From NCBI GenBank assembly GCA_004431415.1, contig QPMI01000673.1:29510-93509 (forward strand): a stretch of DNA of 64,000 bases, in the 5' to 3' direction. Origin of the DNA: Cyanophora paradoxa (lineage: Eukaryota; Glaucocystophyceae; Cyanophorales; Cyanophoraceae). The notes beneath the pieces are model-generated. The model worked only from the letters and a program-made list of their open reading frames with translations. It did not search any database and was not told the DNA's origin. Of this stretch, positions 41,509 to 53,162 are shown in pieces. Each line of letters starts with the position of its first letter. Within the stretch, counting starts at the first letter, position 1. Position numbers and translations under genes: made by a program.

Positions 41509-42353
41509 TTAAGGCAAAGGATCACTTCCTCCAATGGGATTGTATAAATTTGTGGTTAGATATTGACCAAATCTATTTCCTCTGGCAATTTCATCATTCC
41601 TTTCAGCATACATAATCACTGTGTAAGCCCCTTGCTGGGTAGCTCTTATAATATATTGGTCATCTTGTGTGTCAAGAAGTGGCAGTGAATGGAAAGCAAG
41701 TCCGAAATTATCTACTGGGACTACTTGGACAGTAATTCGGGGTCTTGCTCCATCTGTTCTTCTACATAATGCGTAAATATCAGCAGGCAACGTCTCAGTA
41801 TATCTATAGTGATTTCCCAAAGGCTCTATAACATCAATGACAGCAGTCTGAAGGTTGATAATGATTGTGTTGATTTTGATAATGTAAGGCTCATTCATTC
41901 CCGGGACATATGTCCTGATTCTTGTATTCACATCATCTGGATTGGGTTGATCATTTACTAATAAAGGCGCTCCAATAATTCCACCAACCCTTAAACCATC
42001 TCCAATATAGGCACCTCCTGACCTACATTTAATTGCTCCCTTCTTGCTTCGTAGGCAAAATTGGTTACCTTGTTATCATCATTGTAACTATCAGGATCCC
42101 CATGAAATGCGTTGAAATTCGCATTTGTTACAAGAAGTTTAGTAGTTTTAACGACCCCATTATTTTTGTCACATCTCAATTCTCTTAGTCTTAGCATGTG
42201 AGTGTCCCCAAAAGTATTTAGGGTTGGGGCTATCTCTGTGGATTCGAGACCATCAATATTATCAATAATAGCATGCTGTAAGACGTGGTTAGCTGGAGCA
42301 GCTAATGATAGTTGCGCTGTTAAAATGCGCTCTGGTGGTGCTGGTGCTGCCAT
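41509..42353 (-). CDS. Short fibre-like structural protein A, frameshifted
   Basis: The ATG at 42353 begins MAAPAPPERILTAQLSLAAP. The frame carries the paralogue signature LRLRELRCDKNNGVVKTTK and LLVTNANF, then shifts near 42,020. The next frame continues with SGGAYIGDGLRVGG, IRTYVPGMNEPYIIKI and ends NLYNPIGGSDPLP at 41509. The same architecture is found in the neighbouring gene and at 59,571-60,640. GGAYIGDG-type strands recall beta-helical fibre proteins, so this is probably a virion surface protein; there is no direct homologue I can name. The shift may be a mutation or a sequencing error. Confidence 0.55.
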
Positions 42354-42372
42354 TTAATATACTGAAACATAA

Positions 42373-43217
42373 TTACGGAATGGGATCATTTGGGAATGGT
42401 TCATTATAGAAATTCGATACTTGCGAATCAGGATTTATACAGTTGGCAACAGCCCATGCTGCTTCATCATTACGATATCCAAAAATTAAAATATCATAAC
42501 CCCTACCTCTGATGCCCAAAAATCGAAACTGTTTGGTTGTGTAGCAGGATTTCTTGTGATCCATCCACGCCCACCATGGCCTACTGCTTGAACAAAGAAA
42601 GTATAACCTTCTAATCCTCCATTCTGAGAGCGACATATAGAATACATTGCCTTTGGTAGAAGCTGATTAGCCAATTTCCATGGTCCGGCAATACCTTGGG
42701 GTTGAGTGGCATTTTGCGTATTTACATTAGCTCTAATGATACCAAAAGCATACGGGGAATCCCCGCATGGAAGAAACATGCGAATTCTTTGGGGATTATC
42801 AGCATGTTCAGGTAAAGTGTCCGGAAAATCATTAAAGGCAGCAGAAGAGCCAAGCATTCCCGATACTCTACAGCCACCACCAATTATTGCTCCTCCTGAT
42901 CTTATAACAGCAGCAGCCCTTGTATTGTCAAATTCAAATGCTTTGATATCTACACCATACGCATCAGGTTGTCCATTTGCTGATTGAAAATTCGCATTTG
43001 TTACAAGTAGTTGAGTTGTTTTCACCACTCCCGAATTTTTATCAGCTCTCAGTTCTTTTACACGAATCATACTATTCTTGTCAAAAGCATTACCTGAATT
43101 TGCCCGTTCTGTTGATTCCATTCCACGAACTTCATCAGACACTTCATGTTGTCTAAAATGAATTGCTGGACTCCCCAATGCGTAAACTGGTAATTGGACT
43201 CGATTATATTCGCCCAT
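42373..43217 (-). CDS. Short fibre-like structural protein B, frameshifted near its end
   Basis: It is a paralogue of the preceding gene, starting at the ATG at 43217 (MGEYNRVQLPVYALGSPAIH). It keeps IRVKELRADKNSGVVKTTQ, LLVTNANF and SGGAIIGGGCRVSG. Near 42,500-42,540 the frame changes, and the alternative frame supplies LIFGYRNDEAAWAVANC and the true-looking end NEPFPNDPIP at 42373. The C-terminal half aligns in outline with the paralogue (VIMYAERNDE versus LIFGYRNDE). An A/T-rich leader with TTAATAAAAG lies upstream of the start. Confidence 0.55.
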
Positions 43218-43256
43218 TACTTCTTTTATTAAGAAGGATAGAAAAATAAAGCTTCA

Positions 43257-46200
43257 TCACGGAATTCCATATGCTGTCCAGTGAATTGTGAAGGTATATG
43301 TCGTATTTGCTGTAGCAGTCGCATCAGTTAGCAAGGTAACATGAACTGTGGACGAGGTAGAACTTGAATTCGATAATCCAAACTTATAGCCAAGCGCTTG
43401 GGTTGTCACAGGGGTTCCTTCCATTACTAAACTAATGACAGGTGGTTTCGTGTTGAATGCTGGGTTCCAATTTAAAATATAAGTGGCTTCTCCACGGCTA
43501 TTGGCGTTGAGGGGTGCTATACTCATCTGGAAAGTCCCAGATAGAAATCTTTGCCTGATTTCATTCCATGTCAGGATTTTACTTAGACTATTTGTAGTTC
43601 CAGTGGCCACCTCATAGAAAGACCTTGCGTAAACATTGGTGTTCACACTGAGCTTGTCTACCAAAAGATTTGCTGAGAGCTGAGTGTATGTTTCGGGATA
43701 AGTGTATGGAAAGTCAAGCCCAAATTTGAGCTTAAAGTAATATCTCATGAAACTCTTTTCAGTTGGAGATAAAGCCCGATTAAAAATTACAACTTCGGCT
43801 ATCTCTCCTACATAGGAAGTGAATGAGAGTTCCTTTATTTTTATGGTTGGCGTGTTTGACCACAGGAAGCTTCCAGTAATTGAGGGAGATACATCTGTGC
43901 CATTCAACCCATAGTTAGTGTTGTAGGGGTTAATTGAAAGTCGAACAACCCCCAAGAATTCAAGAAGCTTGTTGTTGAGACTTGTGTTAATGTGGAAGTG
44001 ATAATACCAAGGGAATTTCCATTAACTGCTCCCAGTGTGATATATCTCCCGTATGTAGGGTCACTTGTGTCATCATTGGTAACTACAAAATGTGATTGGT
44101 TACCTGTGGCAGTGTGCTTTCTCACTGAAAATACAGTCATGCCACTGGCAAAAATGTTTGATAATGCTGTGGTGTACTGATGCCGATATCCAGAAGAACT
44201 ACTTGTGCTGACCATGTATTTATTTCCATTCAATGCTGTCCCACTGCTTATTGAGTTCTTGGATAAAGTGAACCCAGGGCTCATGTTTGGTAAGGCAAGT
44301 GGGAGCCCTTCTGCTCTGTTGACCATTGTTTCTAACAACGAGCCATTGACATCAGTTGAATTTGGGTACCAGTGGAACACACAATTGGATGTGAAAAGTG
44401 GATTAGTATATGAAAGGAGCTGGTCAATTGGTGGCGATGTAGAAATTGGATAGAACTTGATGGACTGGTCACCATTTATGATTGAAGGAGTGTAAAGGTT
44501 GCTTGAAACTACAAGGTTTGATGTAAGATAGCTGCTGAGCCAGTCCCTTGTAACATTTGAAGTAACAAGTTGTGGATTAATTTTTTCAGCTATCAATGCT
44601 TGAACGACATTTGAAGTGGTGTAAGGTTGAAGCCAGTTTTGAACAGTGTTTGATGTGGGGATATTTGGCAAGGCTACATTGCTATTCACAGTCAGCTTAT
44701 TAAGTATAAGATTGGGGGTGGACACCTGTAGGAACTCATTTGAGGAGTAGGCTGGGCTGATTTGGGGAATTGGGTTGCTCAGACCATACTTTTGTGATAG
44801 ATAGTAGCGGATAAAGCCCTTCTCATCAGCTGATAGAGCCCGATTGTAAATGATTATTTCTGCCATTTGTCCTTGGAAGCTTTCTATCCAATCTTTTGGA
44901 TTGTGAGATTTGCCACTTCACTTAAATTGTAGTTGCCAGATAATGTGGGGGATAAATCAACACTATTGATGCCTACTGTGGTTACGGTTGAAGTGACATG
45001 ATAGTCAAACAAAGTCCAATTGTTGTAAAAGCTCGTGGCTGTGGATGCTGTGGAAGTTGCTTGATACACTCCATTTGTTTGATAACTCGTTATTCCAATA
45101 GATGTTTCTCCTGTGGTTCCGAATCTTATATTTCTACTTGATGTAGGGTCACTGTAAATGTTTAGATGAGCTGAAGGACTGGCAGAGGTTGAATAGTTCC
45201 TTCTCACAGAGAACATTGTCATCCCATTGCTGAATGGGTTTGCTATGTAGGGACTTGGTTGCGCCAAATAGGTTGTTACCCCTGTAACCCCAAATAGTTT
45301 ATTCCCATTGATTAAAGAGGCACTCAGCACGAAGGCCCCAGTTGACACTTTTAGCCAAGAAGGCAAAGCATTGGGTTGCCCAGATGCCCTATTGGTAAGT
45401 TCTGGTATTGCTGTGCCTGATGGCTCATTTAAAGGATACCAGTGGAATACACAGTTTGGTGTAGACAGTGGATTTGTGTATGCTGAAAGGCGTTCCAGGG
45501 GAGGTATCAAGTTTTGGATTAGAACCAAGTCTATGGATTGGCTACCACTTCTTATGTTATTTGTGTAAAGGCTGCCCGAAACAGAAAGATTGGATGTGAT
45601 AGTCCCTCCTGATTTGGGCAAATAGTCACTCAACCAGCTCTGAACTATATTTGAGGATGTGAGTGGAGATATTTGGGTATTGACTGTAGCCGTATCAGCC
45701 TTGGGAGCTAACCAGCCCTGAACTGTGTTGGAAGAGGTCAACAGGGCTATTTGGGAGTTAACAAAGGCAGTCTCAGCCTTTGGGGCTAACCAAGCTTGAA
45801 CTGTGTTGGAGGATGTCAGCAGGGCTATTTGGGAATTTACAGCTGCTGTATCAGCCTTGGGGATTAACCAGCCCTGAACTGTGTTGGAAGACGTCAGCAG
45901 GGCTATTTGGGAATTTACGGTTTCTGTATCAGCCTTGGGAACTAACCACTCTTGAACTATATTGGAAGCAGTCAGTGGGGCTATCCACTCTTGAACTACA
46001 TTGGAAGCAGTCAATGGGGCTATCCATTCCTGAACTACATTGGAAGCAGTCAGTGGAGCTACCCATTCGTGAACTACATTGGAAGCAGTCAATGGGGCTA
46101 TCCATTCCTGAACTACATTGGAAGCAGTCAGTGGGGCTATCCACTCTTGAACTACATTGGAAGCAGTCAATGGGGCTATCCATTCCTGAACTACATTGGA

Positions 46201-49200
46201 AGCAGTCAGTGGAGCTACCCATTCGTGAACTACATTGGAAGCAGTCAATGGGGCTATCCATTCCTGAACTACATTGGAAGCAGTCAGTGGAGCTACCCAT
46301 TCGTGAACTACATTGGAAGTGGTTAAAGGTTCTATATTGGTATTGATACTGTCTATGCTTTCTTGTATCTGTGTAATCTGGGCATTGATGGCAGTTATTT
46401 CTGCCTCTTGAAGGCTTGAACTTGTTTGGAAATCTTTGATAATAAAACCACCTCCTGGTGCTGGTGCTGTATATTGGAGGTTGTTGGCTATAAGACTTCC
46501 TGTAACTCTCAGGCTGTTTGTTTGTAGAAGAAGTTTGTTAGGGTCACTGGAGAAAGGATTGTCTAATGGCTCAGGATAACCGTATTTTTGAAGGAGATAA
46601 CTTCGCACGTTATTTTTGACGATTTCTGTTGTTGGTTTAATAATCACTATTAGCTCTGCTAAATCTTGTTTGGAGGTTGAAGAGCCAATACGACTTTCAG
46701 TAACAAGGTTATTGGGGAACATGTTTGTAACATTTGCAACACTTCTATTGCTACCATTGATCCCAAATGTAACAGTGGAAGGAGAGACTGTTACTTCGTA
46801 GAGTGTCCATGTCGTCATTTCGGAGTATGTAATTTCTGCTTTTGCGTTACTTGGTGAAGTGCTTTCACCTAATCCTGCTGCTCCAACCCCATTAGAAACC
46901 TGAATATAACAAGTCGCACCATTGTTCCATTTATTGATGCTCCAATTTGTGGTTCCATATCTCAAAGATAAAACGTTCTCTACATTTGGAGGTGCTGTAT
47001 CTGTGAATTTCGCGACGAAAAACACAGTTAAATGTTGCTGTGAAGTTTGGCTCATGAAAAGTTCACACTCAGCCCCCCACGTATTATAGGCTGAAAAGTT
47101 GAAGTTAATGGTAGGATACGAATTAAAATAAGGTTTGTTGTTAGGACCTCCATTATTCTTAATTTGCGTCGAGTTCCCAGCAACATTACCAAACCCAAGA
47201 AGAAAATTCGGTGTCTCAGGGTTATTATCAAACCAAACGTCTCCTGCTCCGTTTCCAAGTCCACTCACTATCGTTCCATCTTTCATGTTGTCCCTTGCTC
47301 TGACCCAAACGAAAACATTAAGAACTGAAAGGACATTAAACGTCGAGACATCCAAATAATCCAATTTGAAAGTGTTCTCATATATTTTGAGTTTGCTGTC
47401 AGTGTTTCCTTGATTGCTCACGTTAAGATTTCCTGTGATTGTTCCACCTGTTAATGGTAAGTAGTTCTCTAACAACGCTTCTGAATCTGCTATCCAACCC
47501 TCCACAACATTAGAAGTGGTGTATTTATTTAACCATCCGTCTACTACATTCGAGGTTGTGAATTCTGTAAGTAATGCTGCTACACCATTGGTGGTTGCTA
47601 AGTTCATCCCTGTTACTTGTAGTTCCTGAGTCTTGATGAGTAGTTTATTATCATCTCTTGGTATTGGGTTTGAAGGGTCTTCCACAAATCCGTAGAATTG
47701 ATGAAGATACCATCGTAAATTATATAGCTCAGCAGCTGTTAAGGCTCTTGTGAAACAATAGAATTCGCACAGGTCAAATTTTGAGTATTGACTTCCCAAA
47801 TATACATACTTTACATCATTTCGGGGCAGATGAGAACCATTTGTAATCGAAAAGGTCTGTCTCTCTTTCGCATTAACACCCACTTTTACGAATGTGCTTG
47901 TGATTGTGATGTCATAGATTGTCCAAGAATCTACTTCGTCAATTGTGAGTGGAACCCTGAAAGTAGATTGGTCTAATTTGCTGATGTTCAAAACGAAACC
48001 ATCACCCCATTGACCTTTGGAAATACTCCAAATTTGCCCATTACTACCAAGTGTAGAAGACCCATCAAACTGTAAAATAGGTTCAAGCGGTTCAGCGCTT
48101 CTTAACTTAATCACAAATGCGACAGTTATCCCTCCACTGAAATCGATGGTTTCATAGCCTGCTGAATTTGTAGAAGTGAAGGAATAACGGAAAGTAGAGA
48201 AGCTATTTGTGTCTGCTACATCATAGAAGGGTTTGTTATTAGGACCTCCTGAACTCTTGAATACTACACTTCCTGACTGTATCAGTTTTTGAATAACATT
48301 AGCATTTGCTTTATTAACAAGCTCATAGACCAGTACATTATTTTCCCAAGCATCATCCAAACTCGCATTAAATCTTAGAAGGCAATGAGACAAACCCCAA
48401 CATCGAAATTTAAGAAGTTTAAAGGTGCTCTTGAAATCTCATTGTTCCCTATAACAATCTTATCCTTTACCTCCAATTCTCTATTGACTGTAAGATCACC
48501 TGTAATGGTGCCACCTGTCAGTGGTAAATATTTAGCGAGTTCAGCATCAAGCTCAGTCTCTGTAACATAGGGTATTAATGCTGCTGCCAGTGTTGTGGCA
48601 TATTCAGTTTCTGTTACATAATCATTGAGTATAGTTGAGAGTTCTGTTCCATCTATGTAGTTCTTATTTTCTAAATAATCCTCTGTGACAATTCTCGATA
48701 TAGTTTCGTTGTGTATGTTTTGGCTGATGCCCTTTGATTGATCTCTAAGACACCCTCCCCACTCCACCATTATAATTTGTTTTAATCCAAGCTACCTCAC
48801 ACTGTTTATAATCATCTCGATCTCCAATTAAATCATCAGGTAAGAGACGTTCTCGACTAAATATTAACTTTGGTCTTGATCCATCAAAAGCGCTAACATC
48901 AGTTACGTTAATTTGAAGGGTGGCATCTTTGTCTACAAAATTAATTGGATCAGCTGGAAGAGATGGTATAGGTGGAAATGTTGCTGTCATTGGGATGTCA
49001 TCTGGGTAGTAACTTGTTAGATAGATACCGGGTTTGGTGTCTTTTATTTCAACACCTCCACCAGCTGCCACTAAATTAACTCTTGTTGGGGGTCTGATAT
49101 ACAATTCGCCTTCCATTGTGGTTCCAGCATCTAATCCCCTACGATTCACATAGTAGTCATTTAATTGTAATCTTTCTTCAATCTCAATATTTTGATAGAG

Positions 49201-50631
49201 ACTTACACCAAGTGGAAAGTCTGTCAACATATTGCCTGCTGATGCGAATGTGGGTTGTTCATCTATTTCGTCCCAATTATGCCTATGATCTTCTGGTGGG
49301 AACTGTTCTGGTATTCCGTCAATGTCACCCCAATCATGTCTGTGATCCTCTGGTGGAAATCTGTCAGGTTTATTATCAATCTCTTCCCAATCATGTCTGT
49401 GATCTTCTGGTGGAAATCTATCAGGTTTATTTTCGATTTCGTCCCAATCATGACCATGGGGATCTGGTGGATATGTTTCAGGTTTGTTTCGAATATCTTC
49501 CCAATTAATGATAAAATCGAACAGATCAGGCGCAAAACCATCAGGTAAAAGCTGCTCATGAAAAGGCTCGTAGCGATCATAAGTCACAAGATTTGGGTCA
49601 AAGCCATCTGGTAAGACATTATCGTCTTCAAATCTCCTATCTTCAAGAGGTATTACATTTACATCTGGTGATAAAAGCTCCTCAGCTGGTTGTTTGTAAT
49701 CTGTAAATACTGGTTTGTTTCTGACTTTTTCCCAGCTAACTATGTGCTGCCCAAAGGCTACATTTTCCTCTGCTGTGTATTCCCTCCCTGGTTGCTTCTT
49801 TGGTGTAAGGTCAGGTGGATCCCACGGAAGCGGAAAGGGGACAGGAACAGGACCGTAATGCTCAAAGATTTCCCTTAAAGTTTTCTCACTGACAAGCTTT
49901 TCACCATTGGCATACACATTGCTTCCATGGATATTTCGCCACTGCCTCGTCCTGATTCCAAGGTCTTTGGTGTTTGTGACCAATGGTAAAAGGTGCCTAT
50001 CCATTTCGACAAGATCAGGGTGTAAATGGATTGCCACTGGTTGAGTGGGGCTGCTGTTGATGGTAATTGATGGCTTTTTCTGGTGGACATCATTTGGAGT
50101 AAAAAACCCAAACGGCTCATTCCTCGCAAAGTCATATGTAATATCCTTGGGGTATACATCATTAGTTGAACAGACTTGATTCGTGTTCTGGAAATGGCCC
50201 ACTTGTAATACTTGGGGAACCTCTGTTTTTGTGGTGCTGCCCTCATTATAAATTCTTAAACCCGTGTTCTGTTTGCCCTGCTCATCTTGTACATTGAAAA
50301 TCAAACGGCCACTATCACACCTTGATGGTATGTCTGGATGGGTTCCACTTGGTTTAAGTTTTCTGGGTCTCTTTCTGGTTGCCTTGATCTCTGCTACTTG
50401 GTTGGCTTTCACATTGCCCAAACTAAAAGCTATACTGACATCCTCCTTGTCTGGATCGGTCTGATTTAAGGAAAGGGCATGCTCCCTTGATTGAGTCTTT
50501 GAAGAACCGTCAGAGCTGTGGTCGATTGATATTGAACCTTTAACTTTTATATTATCAAAGTTCACATGCTTTGTGCTGCTGGAATTATCATCTTGAATTG
50601 TTTCCAGATTAGGGGGGTAATTAAAGCTCAT
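43257..50631 (-). CDS. Giant phage-tail-fibre-like adhesin with LamG-like modules, read in five frames
   Basis: The ATG at 50631 starts MSFNYPPNLETIQDDNSSS. The N-terminal 630 residues hold a virion-attachment-like part and then repeats of the DHRHDWxEIxNKPDRFPPE type (49,250-49,500), as in phage fibres. LPLTGGTITGDL-type fibre repeats follow. Four concanavalin/LamG-like modules come next, each closing with a motif such as NRALSADEKGFIRYYL. Between modules 2 and 3 lies a stretch of LTASNVVQEWIAP repeats. The C-terminus ends FTIHWTAYGIP. Frame changes occur near 48,760, 48,385, 44,885 and 43,930. At these points no ATG restarts the frame, and the copy near 62 kb reads through the first, so this was one gene of about 2,440 codons. 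Whether it is decayed or mis-sequenced is open. Confidence 0.75.
45945..46325 (-). repeat. 39-bp tandem repeat in the long fibre gene
   Basis: About ten nearly identical 39-bp units each encode LTASNVVQEWIAP or its variant with HEWVAP. The two variants alternate in a higher-order pattern, which points to recent unit duplication. Related but more diverged units (ALLTSSNTVQGWL, 45,650-45,940) flank it. Confidence 0.93.
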
Positions 50632-50674
50632 GGCTTTTACTATATGGATTTATAAAATTCCTTATAAGTATTAG
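50632..50674. promoter_or_regulatory. 43-bp divergent promoter between fibre and patatin genes
   Basis: Two start codons face away from each other across 43 bp containing CTTTTACTATATGGATTTA and AAAATTC. The same 43-bp spacer is conserved at 63,883-63,925 in the second copy with few changes. Purifying selection on a shared promoter is the simplest reading. Confidence 0.6.
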
Positions 50675-52230
50675 ATGCCTCTCAAGGTCGTTTTATCTTT
50701 GTCAGGTGGCGGGGCAAGGGGCATTATCATTACCAGACTGCTCAAAGAAATCGAAAATCGAACTGGCAGGCGAATCATTGACCTTGTGGATCTTGTTAGT
50801 GGAACTTCCACGGGTGGGATCATTGCCATTGGGTTGAACATCAGGCATCCAGATAGGGCAGGCGAACCCAAACTCACAGCCAGTGATTTACATAATATTT
50901 ACCTCACTCAGCTGCCCTTGATTTTCGCGAATCCTCGAAATATAATCGAAAATGCCCTTTTTAACACCAAGTATGATGTGGCTCCTTTAGAAAGCGCAAT
51001 CAATTCTGTTACTGGCGAATCCCTCATTCAAGATTCCTTGAAGGACATTGTTATTACTTCGTTTGATACTCAGTACATGAAACCTATATTCATCACAAAC
51101 GATAACAACTACAACTTTCTGCCCTGTAAAATAGCAGCAAGGGCTACCTCTGCTGCTCCCACCTACTTTTCACCTGTGAGTATAGTTGACTTCAATCATG
51201 GGATAACTGCTTGCCTTATTGATGGTGCTATCTCAGGAAACAATAACCCCAGCGTGTGTGGCTATAGCCATGCGAGGAAGATTTACAGTGATGATGATGA
51301 CATTATAGTTATAAGCATCTCTTGTGGTGAGGTAGACCCATATTTAGAGTCTGATTATTTCGGCTATGCTTATGAGACTGTGAACAGTTGGGGCATTCTC
51401 TCATGGATTGCCTCAACAGATGGAAGCCCATTGATTAACATGCTCATGGCAGCAAGTGAGCTGTCGGCTCTTGACAAGATGGAGGAGTTGCTACCTTATA
51501 ACTACGATCAGGATTATGGAAGGTACTATAGGCTATCTGTTCCTCTTCCAAATCACATAGTCAGGTCCCTTGATGATACCTCTAAAATCCCTGACATGCT
51601 TTCGTTCACCGAGACATACATAGCAGCAAACAACAGCATGATTAATAAGCTTTGCGATTTGCTGGTAGCAAACTATGAATTAAAGAACCCATCAAAAGCA
51701 TACATCTCTTCCACTCTCACCCTGTCACCACCTTTGGATGCTAATTGGTACAAACTTGCTGATGATGCCTTTACTGCCTCCTCCTCTGTGATAGGTAAAG
51801 AGCCCCACATGGCTCGACCTTCATCATTTGGCTGGGAAGCTGGGGCATTTGCTCCAGAGCAGATATGGGAGACCCCACTGAGTACCTTCAAGTTGCTTTC
51901 CCATACACTTTTGAACTCTCTTCAGTGGTTGCCTATGGGTCAGGGGACACCAATGCTTTTATAAAGACTTTCAGTGTGGCTACATCAACTAATGGGGTCA
52001 ACTGGTCTTTTATTCGAGCAGAAGGGCAGAACAAAACATTTGTTTGTGAGAATATAAACAATGCTAATAATTCCGGCGATATAGCTTTATTAAATGGTTA
52101 CCCTCTCACCATCAAGGATGCTTTCTACGTAGGGTTCTCTTTGAGAATCAAGTATGTTCGCATTTATCCCCTTGTCTATGTGAATGCTCCCACAATGAGA
52201 GTCGATTTTACAGGTGCGTTTATTCGATAA
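50675..52230 (+). CDS. Patatin-like phospholipase with C-terminal discoidin-like domain, one frameshift
   Basis: Patatins are Ser-Asp dyad lipid acyl hydrolases. The N-terminus MPLKVVLSLSGGGARG carries the oxyanion-hole glycines (residues 11-16). GTSTGG supplies the nucleophile Ser45, and DGA near residue 185 (LIDGAISGNNN) the Asp. The patatin part ends by about residue 340. The frame then shifts at about 51,865 in a run TGGGAG. Inserting one base there would join APEQIW to GDPTEYLQVAFPYTFELSS, whose beta-rich sequence (TFSVATSTNGVNWSFI, LRIKYVRIYPL) is that of an F5/8 type C (discoidin) domain. It ends at 52230, overlapping the end of the next minus-strand gene by 11 bp. Confidence 0.85.
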
Positions 52231-53154
52231 ACTCGAGCTGAAAAGAATTGTCAATTCCGTTCATGTCAATGATTTCCCCAAAGTAGTCTCTAAACTCAAC
52301 TGTTAATTCCCTTACCACCAGATGTCGGTCGTTAATTCGAATAAATTCCCCATGCTCACCATTATAGTAAACATAGCCTCCTATATCCTTGCTTAATTGG
52401 AGTCTCAGTATGGCGCCTTGGTTTTGTGGCTGTGATTTTGGGACTATATTATGTCTGCTGGCAAAGGGAGCAAGTTCTTTGACATGTAAATAAAGGTACT
52501 GCTCAGCGTTCATGTCTGCCATCTTATTGCTGTAATAAACATATCTAAGAGGTGTGGATGAAAGTCTGGATCCCGAAAAGGTAGTTCCCCACAAGGGGTG
52601 ATTGAGTGTGATAGGTTTGCCATCATACTTTAGAAAATTCTCAGGGCGATATGGAGATTGAGAGGGCGAATTGTCATCCATAAATGAAGACTGGAACTCA
52701 GTTGAGCTTAACCCCAGAAGCTTACCAATACGCTTATTGCTTGCTCTTATACGGAAAAATCTGTTACTGTAGAACTCCACTTTATAAGTGGTTGGATTGT
52801 AAAATAATTTGAATTCGAAAGCAACTGTTTTTCCTGCTATAGTTTCCTCATAGAACACATAGTTCAATCCATAGTTGTATGGTTGGGTGACCCCAAAATG
52901 TCCCTGATTGATATAACCGGTTGGCAGGGGGAGATGTTGTAAGTTACTGTTTCAGTGACAGAACTATCCTGATAGGTGAATTCCACTATTAAATGATCTG
53001 TTCCCACACTATTGTAAATGCTGTTTGGAATTTCTGCGTAAATAACCCTACACTCTCGAGGTCTCTCTACTGGTGTTGTGAGGGCAACCCTGTAAGAGTT
53101 TTCGGTTTCACCTTGGCTGCGATCCCTGCTATCAACATTGACAAGCCGGTTCAT
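52220..53154 (-). CDS. Candidate minor capsid protein 1, frameshifted
   Basis: The ATG at 53154 begins MNRLVNVDSRDRSQGETENS, then VERPRECRVIYAEIPNSIYN. The frame breaks near 52,900 in a TTTTGGGG run. The continuing frame reads GVTQPYNYGLNYVFYEETIA, GKLLGLSSTEFQSSF, LYLHVKELAPFAS and ends NSFQLEFIE. The segment order parallels the divergent neighbour gene: SxD/N start, a RAVRLVSAEFYNSIP-like strand, a LLGLD-type loop, an LxxxVKEL strand and a terminal beta strand. So the two are paralogues. Position beside the MCP gene and this fold-like pattern suggest a penton or other minor capsid protein of a polinton-like virus; this is inference. Confidence 0.55.
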
Positions 53155-53162
53155 TTTAATAT
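53155..53162. promoter_or_regulatory. 8-bp gap between divergent paralogous genes
   Basis: Only TTTAATAT separates the two outward-facing ATGs. If the second methionine codon of the plus gene (53184) is the real start, the spacer is 29 bp and includes TATAGATAAAAGGAG. In either case promoter elements must overlap coding sequence. Confidence 0.5.

Noticed and set aside
45780-46346. Long plus-strand frames rich in NYIGSSQWGYP-like or ELHWKQS-like repeats
   Set aside because: They are the antisense shadow of the 39-bp repeat in the minus-strand fibre gene, which has the recognisable protein repeats and continues well beyond.
48375-48770. Separate small gene upstream of the large fibre frame
   Set aside because: The homologous region near 61.8-62.2 kb reads straight through the equivalent join, and the next frame begins without an ATG (TTG at 48393). 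It is one interrupted gene, not two.
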